Shown: positions 21,796-32,405 of the stretch, in pieces | Position numbering within the stretch: position 1 is the first letter of the stretch | How the letters are laid out: each line of letters opens with the position of its first letter | Assembly: GCF_042477335.2 (NCBI RefSeq) | Contig: NC_091251.1 | Span: 27,544,501-27,608,500, forward strand | Reading direction: 5' to 3' | DNA: 64,000 bases | Origin: Ovis canadensis | Taxonomy: Eukaryota; Chordata; Mammalia; Artiodactyla; Bovidae | The notes under the pieces: generated by a model | What the model saw: the letters and a program-made list of their open reading frames with translations, nothing else | Databases searched by the model: none | What the model was told of the DNA's origin: nothing | Translations under genes and position numbers: made by a program

Positions 21796-22544
21796 TGAGC
21801 AAGGCAAAGAGACTATTGAAAATGAAGAGACACATCTGAAAAGGGAGCAAATAGAACTTAACAATTTAGTCATTGAGATTAAAAACTCAATAGACAGACT
21901 AAACAACAGATTATGCATAGCTGGACGATGAATTAATGAACCGGAAGATAGATCTGAGGAAATGACCAGAATGCAGTGCAGAGAGTCAAGGAGATGAGGA
22001 ATATCAGTGAGAGGTTAAGGAAAGAACAGATGGAATGAGACGGTCTAAAATATATCCAATCAGAATCCCAGAAGGAGAGAATAGAGAGAATAAAGAAGAA
22101 GCAATGTTTGAAAAGCTAATGGCTAAGAATTTCCAGATCTGATAAAAGACACCAACACACGGACAGGAGAAAAAGAACATGCATCCAGCAGGTTAAAAAA
22201 AGACATACACATGGACATATTGCAGAGAAAGCACAGAGCATTACAGGCAACATTGTTAAAAGCAGCCAGAGAGAAAAGAAAGACTGCCTACAAAGAAACC
22301 ACAAATCGGACAGTAACAGTAACAGTGAATCTAAAGGACAGAAAGGGATCTTCCAGGTACAGAGAGAAAATAACTGCTAACCCAGATAACAGTAAAATAA
22401 ACTATTTATTTAAATAAACAGTTAAATAGCAGTTAAAATAACTGTAAAACACTGCTAATGAAAGATGGTGATGACATGTAATGTGTGGGGTTGAAAAGGA
22501 CAGGCACAAATACTGGACAATAATAATTTATAGGTGGGGAAAGA

Positions 22545-22765
22545 GAGGTAAGCCTGTGCACCACAACTACTGCCCCCCAGCTCTGGAGCCCTTAAGCCAA
22601 AACTACTGAAGCCCACCTGCTCTAGAGCCTGCCTGTGCTCCGCAACAGAAGAAGCCACGGAGAGCCCACCCACTGCAGCTACAGAATAGCCCCTGCTCTC
22701 CACAGCTAGAGAAAGCCCTCGCACAGCAGCGAAGACCCAGCGCAGCCAATCAAAAAAAAAAGGTG
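22545..22765 (+). mobile_element. CHR-1-type SINE, 5' truncated
   Basis: CCTGTGCACCACAACTACTG, GCCTGTGCTCCGCAACAGAA, CACAGCTAGAGAAAGCCCTC and AAGACCCAGCGCAGCCAATC plus an A tail mark the CHR-1 3' body. The tRNA-like head is missing. Confidence 0.8.
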
Positions 22766-24554
22766 GGGAGGGGGGAACCACAAGTATAAAAGGGACAGAC
22801 AGTTAAGAGAGCTCAGATCTAGATTTTTTAAAAATCTAGACACACCTAAAATTAAAAGACAGAGAAAGGATGAACGTAAAATGATGAGCAAAAGCAAAAG
22901 CTCATTAAAAGAAAGCTGGTGTGATTATATTGATATTAGATAAAATAGACTATAAAGCAAAAATGTATTTATCAGTTTAATGATACAAGGTTTAATCCAT
23001 CGGGAAAATATAATGGTTCTAAAGTTGTGGGTGCCTACTAAAATAATTTACAAATACACAAGATAAAATGTACAGAACTATGGATAGAAATTGACTAATC
23101 CACTAACATAGTAGGGGATTTCAATACAGAGCTCTCAATTATTAATGGGTAAAAAAAAGATTGGAATAACACAATCAACCAGCTTGATTTAGTGGATATT
23201 TATAAATCACTCTACATCCAACAATCAAGGAACAGACATTCTTTTCCAGTGCACATGGAACATTTCCAAAAATTGACTATATAAAAGGCCATAAAGCCGG
23301 TTTCAACAAATTTCAGAGAATTTGATTCACATAAATTATATTTTATGACCTATGATCATGGATATAGCTTATGCAATTAAGTTAAAAGTCTTTAACAGAA
23401 AGATAAATGACAGCGTCCTCTAAGTTTTGAAAATTGGAAAGTACATTTCTATATAATTTATGAGTCAAGTAAGATATAATAGAAATTAAAAGTTGTATAG
23501 AAACAACTATATGGTACATGATGAAAATTGTAGATATCAAAACTGGTGGGTGTAGCAAAAATGGTAATAACAGGGAAATTTATTGCTTTAGATATTTACA
23601 ATCAAAAAGGCTGAAAATTAATGAGCTAGTCTAAGAAAAAAAAACTGAATAGAATAAACACAAAGAAAGTTTAAGAGTAGATATAAAGATAAGAGCAAAA
23701 ATTTATGAAATGAAACAAATATACAATAGAGATGATCAACAAGCCAAGGCCAGATAAAATAGACAAACTTTTGGTAAGATTCATTACAAAAGAGGGTAGT
23801 AGGCAGCACGCATAAACAAGTAATAATAGGAACAGAGAACTGAAGAAAGCTGCAAATACAGAAGAGATTAAACAGATAAAATGAGCATACTATAAAGGAC
23901 ATTACACCAATGAATTTAAAAACTTATTAAAAAGGGAAACATTTCTAGAAAAATGCAACTTATCAAAGCTGTTACAAGAAAGCTTGAGTTTCCAACAGTA
24001 TTAAGGAAATTAAATCAGTTTCAATGTCTTAAAAAACAACAACAACAACAAAAAAACAAGCCTTGCCATTTTCCAGGCAATTCCTAGCAGATTTTCACAG
24101 AACAAATGATTCTAATTTCACATACAGAATATCAAATAAAGCACTGCTCCTCAGCTCATATGAGGTTAGTAAAACCTTGAAATAAAATCAATCAAGAACT
24201 GTATGAAAAAGAAAATTCAGACCAGAATCCCTCACAAACATAGATGGAAATATTATAAACAAACTACTAGCAAATCAAGTCCAACAGCTTATATTAAGGG
24301 CAATTCATCATAACTAAGCTGGATTTATCCCAAGAATATTTGGATCATTTAGCATTAAAGGCCATAACTTTAATTCATCACATTAATGGGTTAAAGGAGA
24401 AGTTGTATAATTATCTAAATAGATGTAGTAAAGGCAGTCAGTAAACGTTAACATCCATTCTTGATAAAAAAAAAAAAAAACTCTTAGAAAAGCAGGAATA
24501 AAACAAAACTTCCTAACATTAAAATGTAATCTTTTAAAAAAAAAAAGCCTACAG

Positions 24555-24930
24555 GAGGGACGTCCCTGACAGTCCAGTGGTTGGGACTCCAAGCCACCAC
24601 TGCAGGGGACACAGGTTTGACCCCTGGTCCTGGAAAATCCCATGGACTGCGGAGCCTGGTGGGCTGCAGTCCATGAGGTCATTGAGTTGGGCGTGACTGA
24701 GTGACTTCCCTTTCAGTTTTCACTTTCATGCATTGGAGAAGGATAATGGCAACCCACTCCAGTATTCTTCCCTGGAGAATCCCAGGGACAGAGGAGCCTG
24801 GTGGGCTGCCGTCTATGGGGTCGCACAAAGTAGGACACGACTGAAGTGACATAGCAGCAGCAGGGAACTAAGATCCCACATACCGCATAGTATGGCCAAA
24901 AAGCAAAAAAAAAAAAAAAAAGAAAAAGAA
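24555..24930 (+). mobile_element. CHR-2 SINE split by BOV-A2
   Basis: The left piece (GGGACGTCCCTGACAGTCCA, GGTTTGACCCCTGGTC) and right piece (AGGGAACTAAGATCCCACAT, TATGGCCAAAAAG, then a long A tail) are contiguous words of one CHR-2 element. They are separated by 24628-24863. Confidence 0.85.
24628..24863 (+). mobile_element. BOV-A2 SINE nested in CHR-2
   Basis: AAAATCCCATGGACTGCGGA, the linker TTTTCACTTTCATGCATTGG, CCTGGAGAATCCCAGGGACA, GTCGCACAAAGTAGGACACG and a short (CAG)n tail are present. The first unit is 5' truncated. Confidence 0.85.
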
Positions 24931-25213
24931 GACAGTAGTCATCATTTATAATGGTGAGTCATTGAAAGCATCATTCCTTTAAGAGTAGAATGAAACAAAA
25001 GTGTCTGCTATCACCTCTTCTGCTCCACAAGACAGGGGCAAGGCAGATAGGAGAAAGAAGGAAACAACACTGTCATTATTTGCAGCTAACATAATTGTAT
25101 ATATAGAAAGCCCTCAAAGAATCTGTGGATAAATTATGACAATTGATCAGAGAGTTTACCAAACCAAACTTGTTAAATACAATGCACCAAAGTTGCTAAA
25201 TCTAGAAACTGAG

Positions 25214-25250
<37 letters not shown>

Positions 25251-25254
25251 TATA
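25214..25254. repeat. (TA)n(CA)12 microsatellite
   Basis: A short TA run (25214-25226) leads into twelve CA units (25227-25250) and back into TA. Such runs are commonly length-variable. Confidence 0.95.
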
Positions 25255-25433
25255 TTTCCAGATTAAGATCTTAAGCTTAAAATAAGAAAAAGACAAACCA
25301 GTTAAAAATGGGCAAGATGTGAATAGGCACTTTATGAAAAAGGAAACATAAATCGCCCATTTAAATTAAACTATGCTTGACCTCACTGACAGCCGGGAAA
25401 ATACAAGTCAACGCCATGATATAACTGATTTTC

Positions 25434-25708
25434 CAGGCTTCCCTGATGGCTCAGTGGCGAACAGTCCGCCTGCCAATGCAGAAGACATGGGTTTGATCCC
25501 TGATCTGGGAAGGTCCCACAGGCCACAGAGCAACTAAGCCTGCGGGCCACAGCGACTGAGAACCCGGGAACCACAACTACTGAAGCCACGCGTCCTGGAT
25601 CCTGTGCCCTACAAGAGAGGCCTAGCCGTGACTAGAGAGTAGCCCCCACTGGTGGGAACTAACGGAAAGCCTGCACAGCAACAAAGATCCAGCACAGCCA
25701 ATAACTCC
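25434..25708 (+). mobile_element. CHR-1-type SINE
   Basis: CAGGCTTCCCTGATGGCTCA, TTTGATCCCTGATCTGGGAA, CAACTACTGAAGCCACGCG, CTAGAGAGTAGCCCCCACTG and AAAGATCCAGCACAGCCAAT follow the CHR-1 order inside the L1 host. Confidence 0.85.
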
Positions 25709-26444
25709 ATCGGCAACATTTAAGACATTTAGTAACAACAAGTACGGCTGAAGATGAAAATCAGTGGAACCTTTTATATACAACAAATGGAGTGTAAATT
25801 GGCACAACTCTGAAAGACACTTTGGTTATATATATGTATTTTGTAAAACTGAACGAGACATATTACAAAGAAATTCTTAAAAATGCATAAAAATATTCAT
25901 TGCTGTATTGTTAAGATGGTAAAACATTGGAGGCTATGAAATGTCCATTGACAGGAGAATGGGTAAATGGATAAATAAATAGCTGTCTCTTTTCACAGTG
26001 AATCAACTCCAGGTATACATGTAACATGGTCAAGTAAATGTATGAAAAAGGCAAGTTGCTGAAAACTACATAAAATCATGATGCCACTTTTATAAAGCTC
26101 AAATGAGCAAATTAGACAATGTTTCATTTAGGGATGCATACAGAAATGATAAAACAACCTTTTAAAGAAACCAAGAAAATGGTCAACATAAAATTCAAGC
26201 CAGTATTATCTCTGGTGAGGCAGGATAAGATAGGAAAAAGGCATACAGATGGATGGATACGTTATAGGTAATGTTATAGTTCTTAAGTTGGATGGTGCAT
26301 TTCCAGGTGTTTATTTTCTGTTGCACTTATTATTTTGATATAGCAAATACTTTGTATTAAATATTTTTAACACAGCCTGTAGTTTCCTATTCTTACCACT
26401 ATATGGCAGGCTAGTCTGCCAGTAAACTTTTGTAACTTCTGAAT

Positions 26445-26645
26445 GGGAAAGTGAAAGTGTTTGTCACTCACTGGTGTCCTGACTTTTTGCGACCCCATGG
26501 ACTATAGCCCACCAGGTTCCTCTGTCTGGGGAATTCTCCAGGCAAGAATACTGGAGTGGTTAGCCATTCCCTTCTCCAGGGGGGTGTTCCCGACCCAGGG
26601 ATCAAACCTGGGTCTCCTGCATTGCAGGGAGATTCTTTACCTGAA
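26445..26645 (-). mobile_element. Bov-tA SINE, antisense
   Basis: TTTTTGCGACCCCATGGACT, CAGGCAAGAATACTGGAGTG, CCCGACCCAGGGATCAAACC and GGGTCTCCTGCATTGCAGGG are reverse Bov-tA. It ends early on the right. Confidence 0.88.
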
Positions 26646-26994
26646 TTCGAAAGGCTAGTAAAAATAAAACCCTACTTAATGACAGTTTTCGCAGCACGCA
26701 ATTTCCTCTATAGAAACACATGCAAAATGTAAAACAGGGTTTTTTGTTCTGAGTGTTTACAGGCACAACCAGAGCAGCTCAGGTGCACAGTACTTTGACC
26801 TGGAGCTTGCAACTATGTGTCCAGGTTTTGTTTTTCCTTCCTTTTTGCCTGTGTAGCCATTTTTGCAAACTTAAAAGTGTACCTTCTTAAATGTTAATTT
26901 TTATTTCTCAGAACTTTCCAATATTTCCCAAGGTATTCATTTCTAAATTAACAAATGGAACATAAGCTTGTTTATTTGGCTTCCCTCTTGGCAA
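26646..26994. other. no recognised feature
   Basis: A short unique-looking stretch between two SINEs; no gene seen. Confidence 0.4.
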
Positions 26995-27212
26995 TGGGGC
27001 TTCCCTGGTGGCTGAGTGGTAAGGAATTTGCTTGCTAATACAGGAGATGCAGTTCAATCCCTGGGTTAACGGAAGAGCCTCTGGAGAGGAAAATGGCAAC
27101 ACTCCAGTATTCTTGCCTGGGCAATCCCATGGACAGAGGAGCCTGGTGGGCTACAGTCCATGGGGTCGCAAGAGTCAGACACACTTATTGACTAAAACGA
27201 CAACTTGGTAAT
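26995..27212 (+). mobile_element. Bov-tA SINE
   Basis: GGGGCTTCCCTGGTGGCTGA, GCAGTTCAATCCCTGGGTTA, CCAGTATTCTTGCCTGGGCA and CATGGGGTCGCAAGAGTCAG are forward Bov-tA. Confidence 0.88.
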
Positions 27213-27589
27213 TGACACATCTAACTTCCCCTTCTAATATTTATGGAATAGGAGTTGTTTCGTAGCATTAGCATTAGAACCACTGTTTTAATGAATGTCT
27301 GTCCTGTAATATACAGGAATATTTTAAATTCAGTAACAGTGTTAAAATAGCGACTCAATATTCATGACAGTCATCAAAATCACTCACAGGAATTCTGCTG
27401 TCAAATTTCACCAGTCACAGGAAGTGATTGACACAAGTTGGTATTTCTGTTTTAGCAGTTAATGTTATGCCACCCAGAGGCAACTGCACATAGTCTTCAG
27501 CCAGCCACTTCCTTTTTCATGCTCTAGACCTGCACTGCGCACTCTATCAGCCACTAGACACATGTGGCGATTGAGGTCTTGTAACGACA

Positions 27590-27855
27590 TGTGCTGGAGA
27601 AGGCAATGGCACCCCACTCCAGTACTCTTGCCTGGAAAATCCCATGGACGGAGGAGCCTGGTAGGCTGCAGTCCATGGGGTCGCTAAAAGTCGACACAAC
27701 TGAGTGACTTCACTTTCACTTTTCACTTTCATGCATTGGAGAAGGAAATGGCAACCCACTCCAGTGTTCTTGCCTGGAGAATCCCAGGGACGGGGGGTGC
27801 CTGGTGGGCTGCTGTCTATGGGGTCGCACAGAGTCGGACACGACTGAAGCGACTT

Positions 27856-27897
<42 letters not shown>
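27590..27897 (+). mobile_element. BOV-A2 SINE with (AGC)14 tail
   Basis: A complete two-unit element: GCTGGAGAAGGCAATGGCAC, GTCGCTAAAAGTCGACACAA, the linker CTTTTCACTTTCATGCATTG, the second unit ending GTCGGACACGACTGAAGCGA, then fourteen AGC units at 27856-27897. A polyalanine/polyserine open frame read through the tail is an artefact. Confidence 0.95.
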
Positions 27898-27899
<2 letters not shown>

Positions 27900-28004
27900 G
27901 ATGTGCCCTAAGTGTAACATATACACTGAATTTTGAGGACTTCATATGAAAAAAAACTCAGTAATTTTAATAATGATTACTTGTTGAGATGATAATACAT
28001 TTTG

Positions 28005-28408
28005 ATGCCAAAAGCTCAGCTTCTCTGTACACTTGTGCCAAATCAAATCTTGCAGACAGTTTCGGGTGAAGCAGAAAAGGATAACTCTATTGCTTTGCCA
28101 GGCAAAGGGGGACACAGTGGGCTAAAGCCCTCAAACCATGTGTCCTCACTTGGAGAAGACAGTGAGAAGTTTTATATGAACTGTTTGTATGTATTCCTTG
28201 ATTGGAAACTAGGACCTTGCCCAAAGGGTGCTCTTGACTGTTTCTCCCCCTCTGGCATCCCTTCTCTTCCCTAAATAACAGCTGCTTGAATCTGACTGGA
28301 ACTCAGGGGAGGTCATGGAGGCTGAATGAAAGCTGTTTCCTAAAACCAAAGAAATGGAGGACACAGAATCCTGTGCCCAGGAGACCCACAGAGCCCTGCT
28401 CAGTATTA
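28005..28408. mobile_element. 404-base inserted block of unassigned class
   Basis: Within the DNA transposon the colinear text stops at ATACATTTTG and resumes at ATTTTGGATATG. TTTTG is present on both sides (28000-28004 and 28409-28413), compatible with a five-base target duplication. The block has an LTR-like character (CCAGGCAAAGGGGGACACAG) but lacks clean TG...CA ends. Confidence 0.4.
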
Positions 28409-28697
28409 TTTTGGATATGTTAGGGAAAATAAAATATATTATTAAAATTACTTTCATCTGTCTTTTTTTACCTTTTTTATTGGACACTAGAACATTTAAA
28501 ATTACATAATGTGGCTCACATTTTATTTCTATTGGGCAACACTGCTTTAGATGTCACAATACTTGTGGTCCCTACTTACCAGGGCCGGCTTCATGGGTGT
28601 GTGGCCAGCGCAGTGGAACAGGGGTGTCCCATGGTGGGAAGTGCCGTGCATCTCACTTAATGCTCTGCCGGCACTGCCTTGATAACCTTAATTGTGC

Positions 28698-28825
28698 CTC
28701 ACGTGCCGTCACTTCAGTCGTTTCTGACCCTTAGTGACCCTGTAGCCTGCCCGCGCTCGGTCCTTGGGATTCTCTAGACAAGAATACTGGACTGGCTTGC
28801 GTGCGATGCCCTCCTCTAACTGTAT
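28698..28825 (-). mobile_element. Bov-tA SINE fragment, antisense
   Basis: CACGTGCCGTCACTTCAGTC, GTTTCTGACCCTTAGTGACC, GGGATTCTCTAGACAAGAAT and ACTGGACTGGCTTGCG are a worn reverse Bov-tA. Confidence 0.65.
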
Positions 28826-28849
28826 CTTAGAATTTACATTTCAGAAGGA

Positions 28850-29370
28850 AATCTCCTAGAACAATGGAGCACGCGCCAGGGGCTAGAAGCCCTGGTTCCT
28901 GCGCCATCCTGCCTTCCGCGGCCTCCGTGTCCCTGGCCCTGCTGCCCCCTTCCGACCCCGGCTGGGTTCTGGGCGCGGCTGTGAGACGGGGCGGGGCTGT
29001 AACTATGGCCATCCCTTCCCCTGCCTGGCTGCCCAGGGTCACCCACTCACCTGGGTCCAGGGGCGAGAGCTTGACCGACGCTAAGGTCTCCGTACCGTTG
29101 GGAGTCGCTTGTCTGCCCCGATGTGGGTGGCGGGCCCTGGGGAAGGAGAGACACCTGGCCTGAAGTCGCTAGACTTCGCCCGGCGAGGGCGCGGCGCCGC
29201 GGTCAGCAGCTGGCAGGAGCTGGACCCAGCAGCCCGGCGCCGGCCTTCTTTGCTGCCTGCCTGCGGGAGGGATGCGCCCTGCAGGGCCGTCCTGGAGAGA
29301 GAGTGTCCGCTTGCCCCTGTAGCGCCGCGTACTCCGGCTCTGAGCTTGGGGGTGAATTGGGAGGACTCCT
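28850..29370. promoter_or_regulatory. orphan CpG island (candidate alternative promoter)
   Basis: About 500 bases with a high density of CpG (GGGCGCGGC at about 28970, GCGAGGGCGCGGCGCCGCGG at about 29181, GTAGCGCCGCGTACTCCGG at about 29319), standing out sharply from AT-rich flanks. It lies about 25 kb upstream of CLN6 exon 1 and 13 kb upstream of FEM1B. Open frames exist on both strands but none is recognisable. It may be an upstream alternative CLN6 first exon or promoter, a lncRNA promoter or an enhancer; the sequence does not decide. Confidence 0.5.
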
Positions 29371-29594
29371 TTCCTCTTTCTAATCTTCCTCTGTCTTTCT
29401 AGCGTTTGCCTCTTCTGGACAGTTCAAGACACCCCTGGGGCAAATCATAACTCACAAATCGTGTGATTTCTGTATTGTGTAATTCCGTGTGTGAATACTA
29501 TGATATTTGTATTTAAAACTGGCATTGCACAGTAGAAAGGTGAAAGGTAAAACTCATGTTAATAATTATAACTTTAAATTGTAATTTACTTTAT

Positions 29595-30120
29595 ATATTT
29601 AAATTAAAAATTTTAATTGTGGCAAAATACCCAACACAGAATTTACCATCTTAATCATTTTAATCAGCTCAGTAGCTTCAAGAATGTACATTGCTGTGCA
29701 ACCAATATATCCATGTTGCAGTGTGTGTCAGAAATTTGCTTCCTTGTTAAGACTAAATAATATTCCATTGTATGTGTATACCAAATTTTATTTATCCACT
29801 CATCCAGCAATAGGCATTTGGGTTGCTTCCACTTTTTGCCATTGTAAATAATCCTGCTATTAATTTTTCTGCATAAGTATCTCTTTACCTTTGTTTTTGC
29901 TAAAATAAACAAGACTGCTTTTGTTTATTTAGACTTGGTACATACATCACTTTGCATACTTGCGAGTGTATTTGTAGGATAAGTTCCTGAAAGTGAAATC
30001 ATTGTGTCAAAGGAAATGTGCCTTTTATGATTTGTTAAATACTGTTAAATTGCTGTCCACAGATGTTGTACCATTTTTCACAGCTTCACCAACTCTGTAT
30101 GTTTTCAGAATTTTTGATCT
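29595..30120 (-). mobile_element. old L1 3' region, antisense
   Basis: AATTGTGGCAAAATACCCAA, AATAATATTCCATTGTATGT, TTTGGGTTGCTTCCACTTTT and TAGGATAAGTTCCTGAAAGT, then TGAAATCATTGTGTCAAAGG, are reverse L1M-type words in order. Confidence 0.8.
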
Positions 30121-30249
30121 TTCACAATGTGCTAGATTGAAAATTTTCCATTAATAAGAATGAACAGAAACATGTGAAATATGTTTAAACCCATGAGTTT
30201 GTAGTAATACAATAAACTTCCCCTGAAACCCAAAATGTTTACTTTTGGA

Positions 30250-31023
30250 GGATACAGAAAGTGAAGAGGAACTAAAAAAACCTCTTAATAAAAGTGAAAG
30301 AGGAGAGTGAAAAGGTTGGCTTAAAGCTCAATATTCAAAAAACGAAGATCATGGCATCCGGTCCCATCACTTCATGGCAAATAGATGGGGAAACAGTGGA
30401 AAACATGTCAGACTTTATTTTGGGGGGCTCCAAAATCACTGCAGATGGTGACTGCAGCCATGAAATTAAAAGATGCTTACTCCTTAGAAGAAAAGTTATG
30501 ACCAACCTAGATAGCATATTGAAAAGCAGAGACATTACTTTGCCGACTAAGGTCCGTCTAGTCAAGGCTATGGTTTTTCCAGTGGTCATGTATGGATGTG
30601 AGAGTTGGACTGTGAAGAAGGCAGAGCGCCGAAGAATTGATGCTTTTGAACTGTGGTGTTGGAGAAGACTCTTGAGAGTCCCTTGGACTGCAAGGAGATC
30701 CAACCAGTCCATTCTGAAGGAGATCAGCCCTGGGATTTCTTTGGAAGGAATGATGCTAAAGCTGAAACTCCAGTACTTGGGCCACCTCATGCGAAGAGTT
30801 GACTCATTGGAAAAGACTCTGATGCTGGGAGGGACTGGGGGGGCAGGAGAAAAGGGGATGACAGAGGATGAGATGGCTGGATGGCATCACCAACTCCATG
30901 GACATGAGTCTGACTGAACTCCAGGAGATGGTGATGGACAGGGAGACCTGGCGTGCTGTGATTCATGGGGTCACAAAGAGTCGGACATGACTGAGCGACT
31001 AAACTGAACTGAACTGAACTGAG
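30250..31023 (+). mobile_element. BovB LINE 3' copy with 207-codon open remnant
   Basis: Forward BovB from ACAGAAAGTGAAGAGGAACT to the tail GACTAAACTGAACTGAACTG. An uninterrupted frame (30294-30917) encodes the C-terminal part of the BovB reverse-transcriptase protein: [55 protein letters not shown]. It lacks the catalytic YADD part and the endonuclease, so it cannot mobilise itself. The open frame suggests a relatively young copy. Confidence 0.92.
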
Positions 31024-31039
31024 GGAAACAATTCATTAT

Positions 31040-31962
31040 TTTGAAACCAACAAATGAAAACAAAAAGAAAGAATCAAGAATGACGTGCCTTGTCTATGTA
31101 AACTGTATGCCAGGATAGCTAACTAGTGACCCAGAGGAAGTATCTGTTTATAAAAAATATTCTCATGCAAGCACTAAGGAAATTAAAGGCAACAATCATC
31201 AATTGTTACAAAGAGATGAAGATAAATGAGAAAGAGATGACTAGACATCCATCTATGCTTTATAACAGGAGACCACCATGCTACCTCTCAACTGTTCTTG
31301 CCTAAACATTCAAACCTGAATCTGATCAAGTCATCAGATTTAACTGCCAACAAGTTACAGAAAATACAGGGATAGGAAGAATATGTTAACATATCAAGGA
31401 GATGCAACCAGCAAAATTCAGACTGTAGGAAACTCTACAGAAAAAGTGATAATTTCTTCAATGAATAAATTAAACAAAGAAAAAGGAAAAAAGGAGAGGA
31501 GGGATAGGAAATCTCTAAATTAAATGTAAGGTAGATAGCAACAAAATGCAATATATGGGTCCTATTCAGAGCCTGTTTCAAATGAAAAAAACATGTTCTA
31601 TCATTTACGAGGCAGTTGGGAATGTGAACCCTGATTGGATATTTAATGATGTTAAGGAATTAATTGTTGATTTTAAGATATTATGCTATTATGTTGTTTT
31701 AGAATATGATATTTTAGATAATATGGGACATTTTTTTCAGATTTAAAGAAGTCCTATATTTTAAAGCCATATACTAAAATAATTGTTGATGAAATGATAA
31801 CAATGTCTGAGATTTGGTTCAAGATAATACAATGGGAATGTGTGTGGGATGGGGTATGGACGAACCATGATTGATTATGAGCTTATGATCTCTGAATGAT
31901 TCATACTCTACAATTCTCTCTTTTATGTTTGAAATTTTCCAAATAAAAAAGTTCGTTAAAAA
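31040..31962 (+). mobile_element. old L1-like 3' end
   Basis: The end reads ATGTTTGAAATTTTCCAAAT followed by AAAAAAGTT and an A run, a typical L1 3' terminus. The upstream 900 bases are A-rich and lack SINE or gene features. Assignment is good for the last 300 bases and weaker before. Confidence 0.55.
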
Positions 31963-31966
31963 AAAA

Positions 31967-32024
31967 AAAGTCAATTGGGTCCCAAAGTGTTGAACACAAC
32001 TGATCAACTGAACTGAACTGAATC
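31967..32024 (+). mobile_element. BovB/Bov-tA 3' tail remnant
   Basis: GTTGAACACAACTGATCAAC and the ACTGAACTGAACTGAA tail are the extreme 3' end of a BovB or Bov-tA element joined after the L1 A run. Confidence 0.6.
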
Positions 32025-32405
32025 AGAAACAATGAGTGCAAATAGCTCTTTTTTTGAATTTTGATGTAAAAAGGAAAAACAAATCAACAGCTATAAGGGT
32101 CAACAGAAGGGTATTACCAAAAAAAAAAAAAAACCCTTAATTATTCAGTTCTTACATATATGGAAAAGTGTACAGCACAAGGACTCCTCACTAAGTAAAG
32201 CCCCCGTATATTAAAAGAGGTATTTGAGTGGGGTTGGTTTTTTTTTTTTTGGTAAACATAGAGAAAACAAATGAATCCTACATCTAGGAGTTTAAAACTT
32301 GGCCCCCACCCACAGTGAACTCACAGTATGGAAAGGGCAGACAGGCAAAAATAGGCCTCCACTTCCATGAGAAAGGGGATTTCAGTTAAGAAGCTGGTCT
32401 TATCC

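Larger units (their letters stand above)
21796..26370 (+). mobile_element. degenerate L1 body (ORF1 region to 3' end) with SINE insertions
   Basis: L1-like words run in 5'-to-3' order over about 4.5 kb: an ORF1-type A-rich region (AAAGCAGCCAGAGAGAAAAG at about 22260), ORF2 words (ATAGACTATAAAGCAAAAAT, GGAACAGACATTCTTTTCC, then GTGCACATGG) and a 3' end (GAATGGGTAAATGGATAAAT at about 25960). The sequence has decayed and no frame is intact. CHR and BOV-A2 elements interrupt it at 22545, 24555 and 25434. Parts between the recognised words are assigned by continuity. Confidence 0.65.
27515..28545. mobile_element. old hAT-like DNA transposon carrying two insertions
   Basis: The flanks and middle fit one non-autonomous DNA transposon whose ends read like CTGTCCAATA/TATTGGACAG: left GCCACTAGACACATGTGGCG, middle GATGTGCCCTAAGTGTAACA, right TAAAATATATTATTAAAATT, then AATTACATAATGTGGCTCAC and TATTGGGCAACACTGCTTTA. 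A BOV-A2 and a 404-base block interrupt it. The family name is not assigned (MER20/MER1-like wording). Confidence 0.55.

Noticed and set aside
27547-27945. Minus-strand open frame with a polyalanine run
   Set aside because: It is a BOV-A2 SINE and its (AGC)14 tail read in reverse, not a homopolymer-containing protein.
28864-29402. Overlapping open frames in the 29 kb CpG island as a gene
   Set aside because: Both strands are open because stops are rare in GC-rich DNA. No recognisable domain is present, so it is kept only as a candidate promoter.
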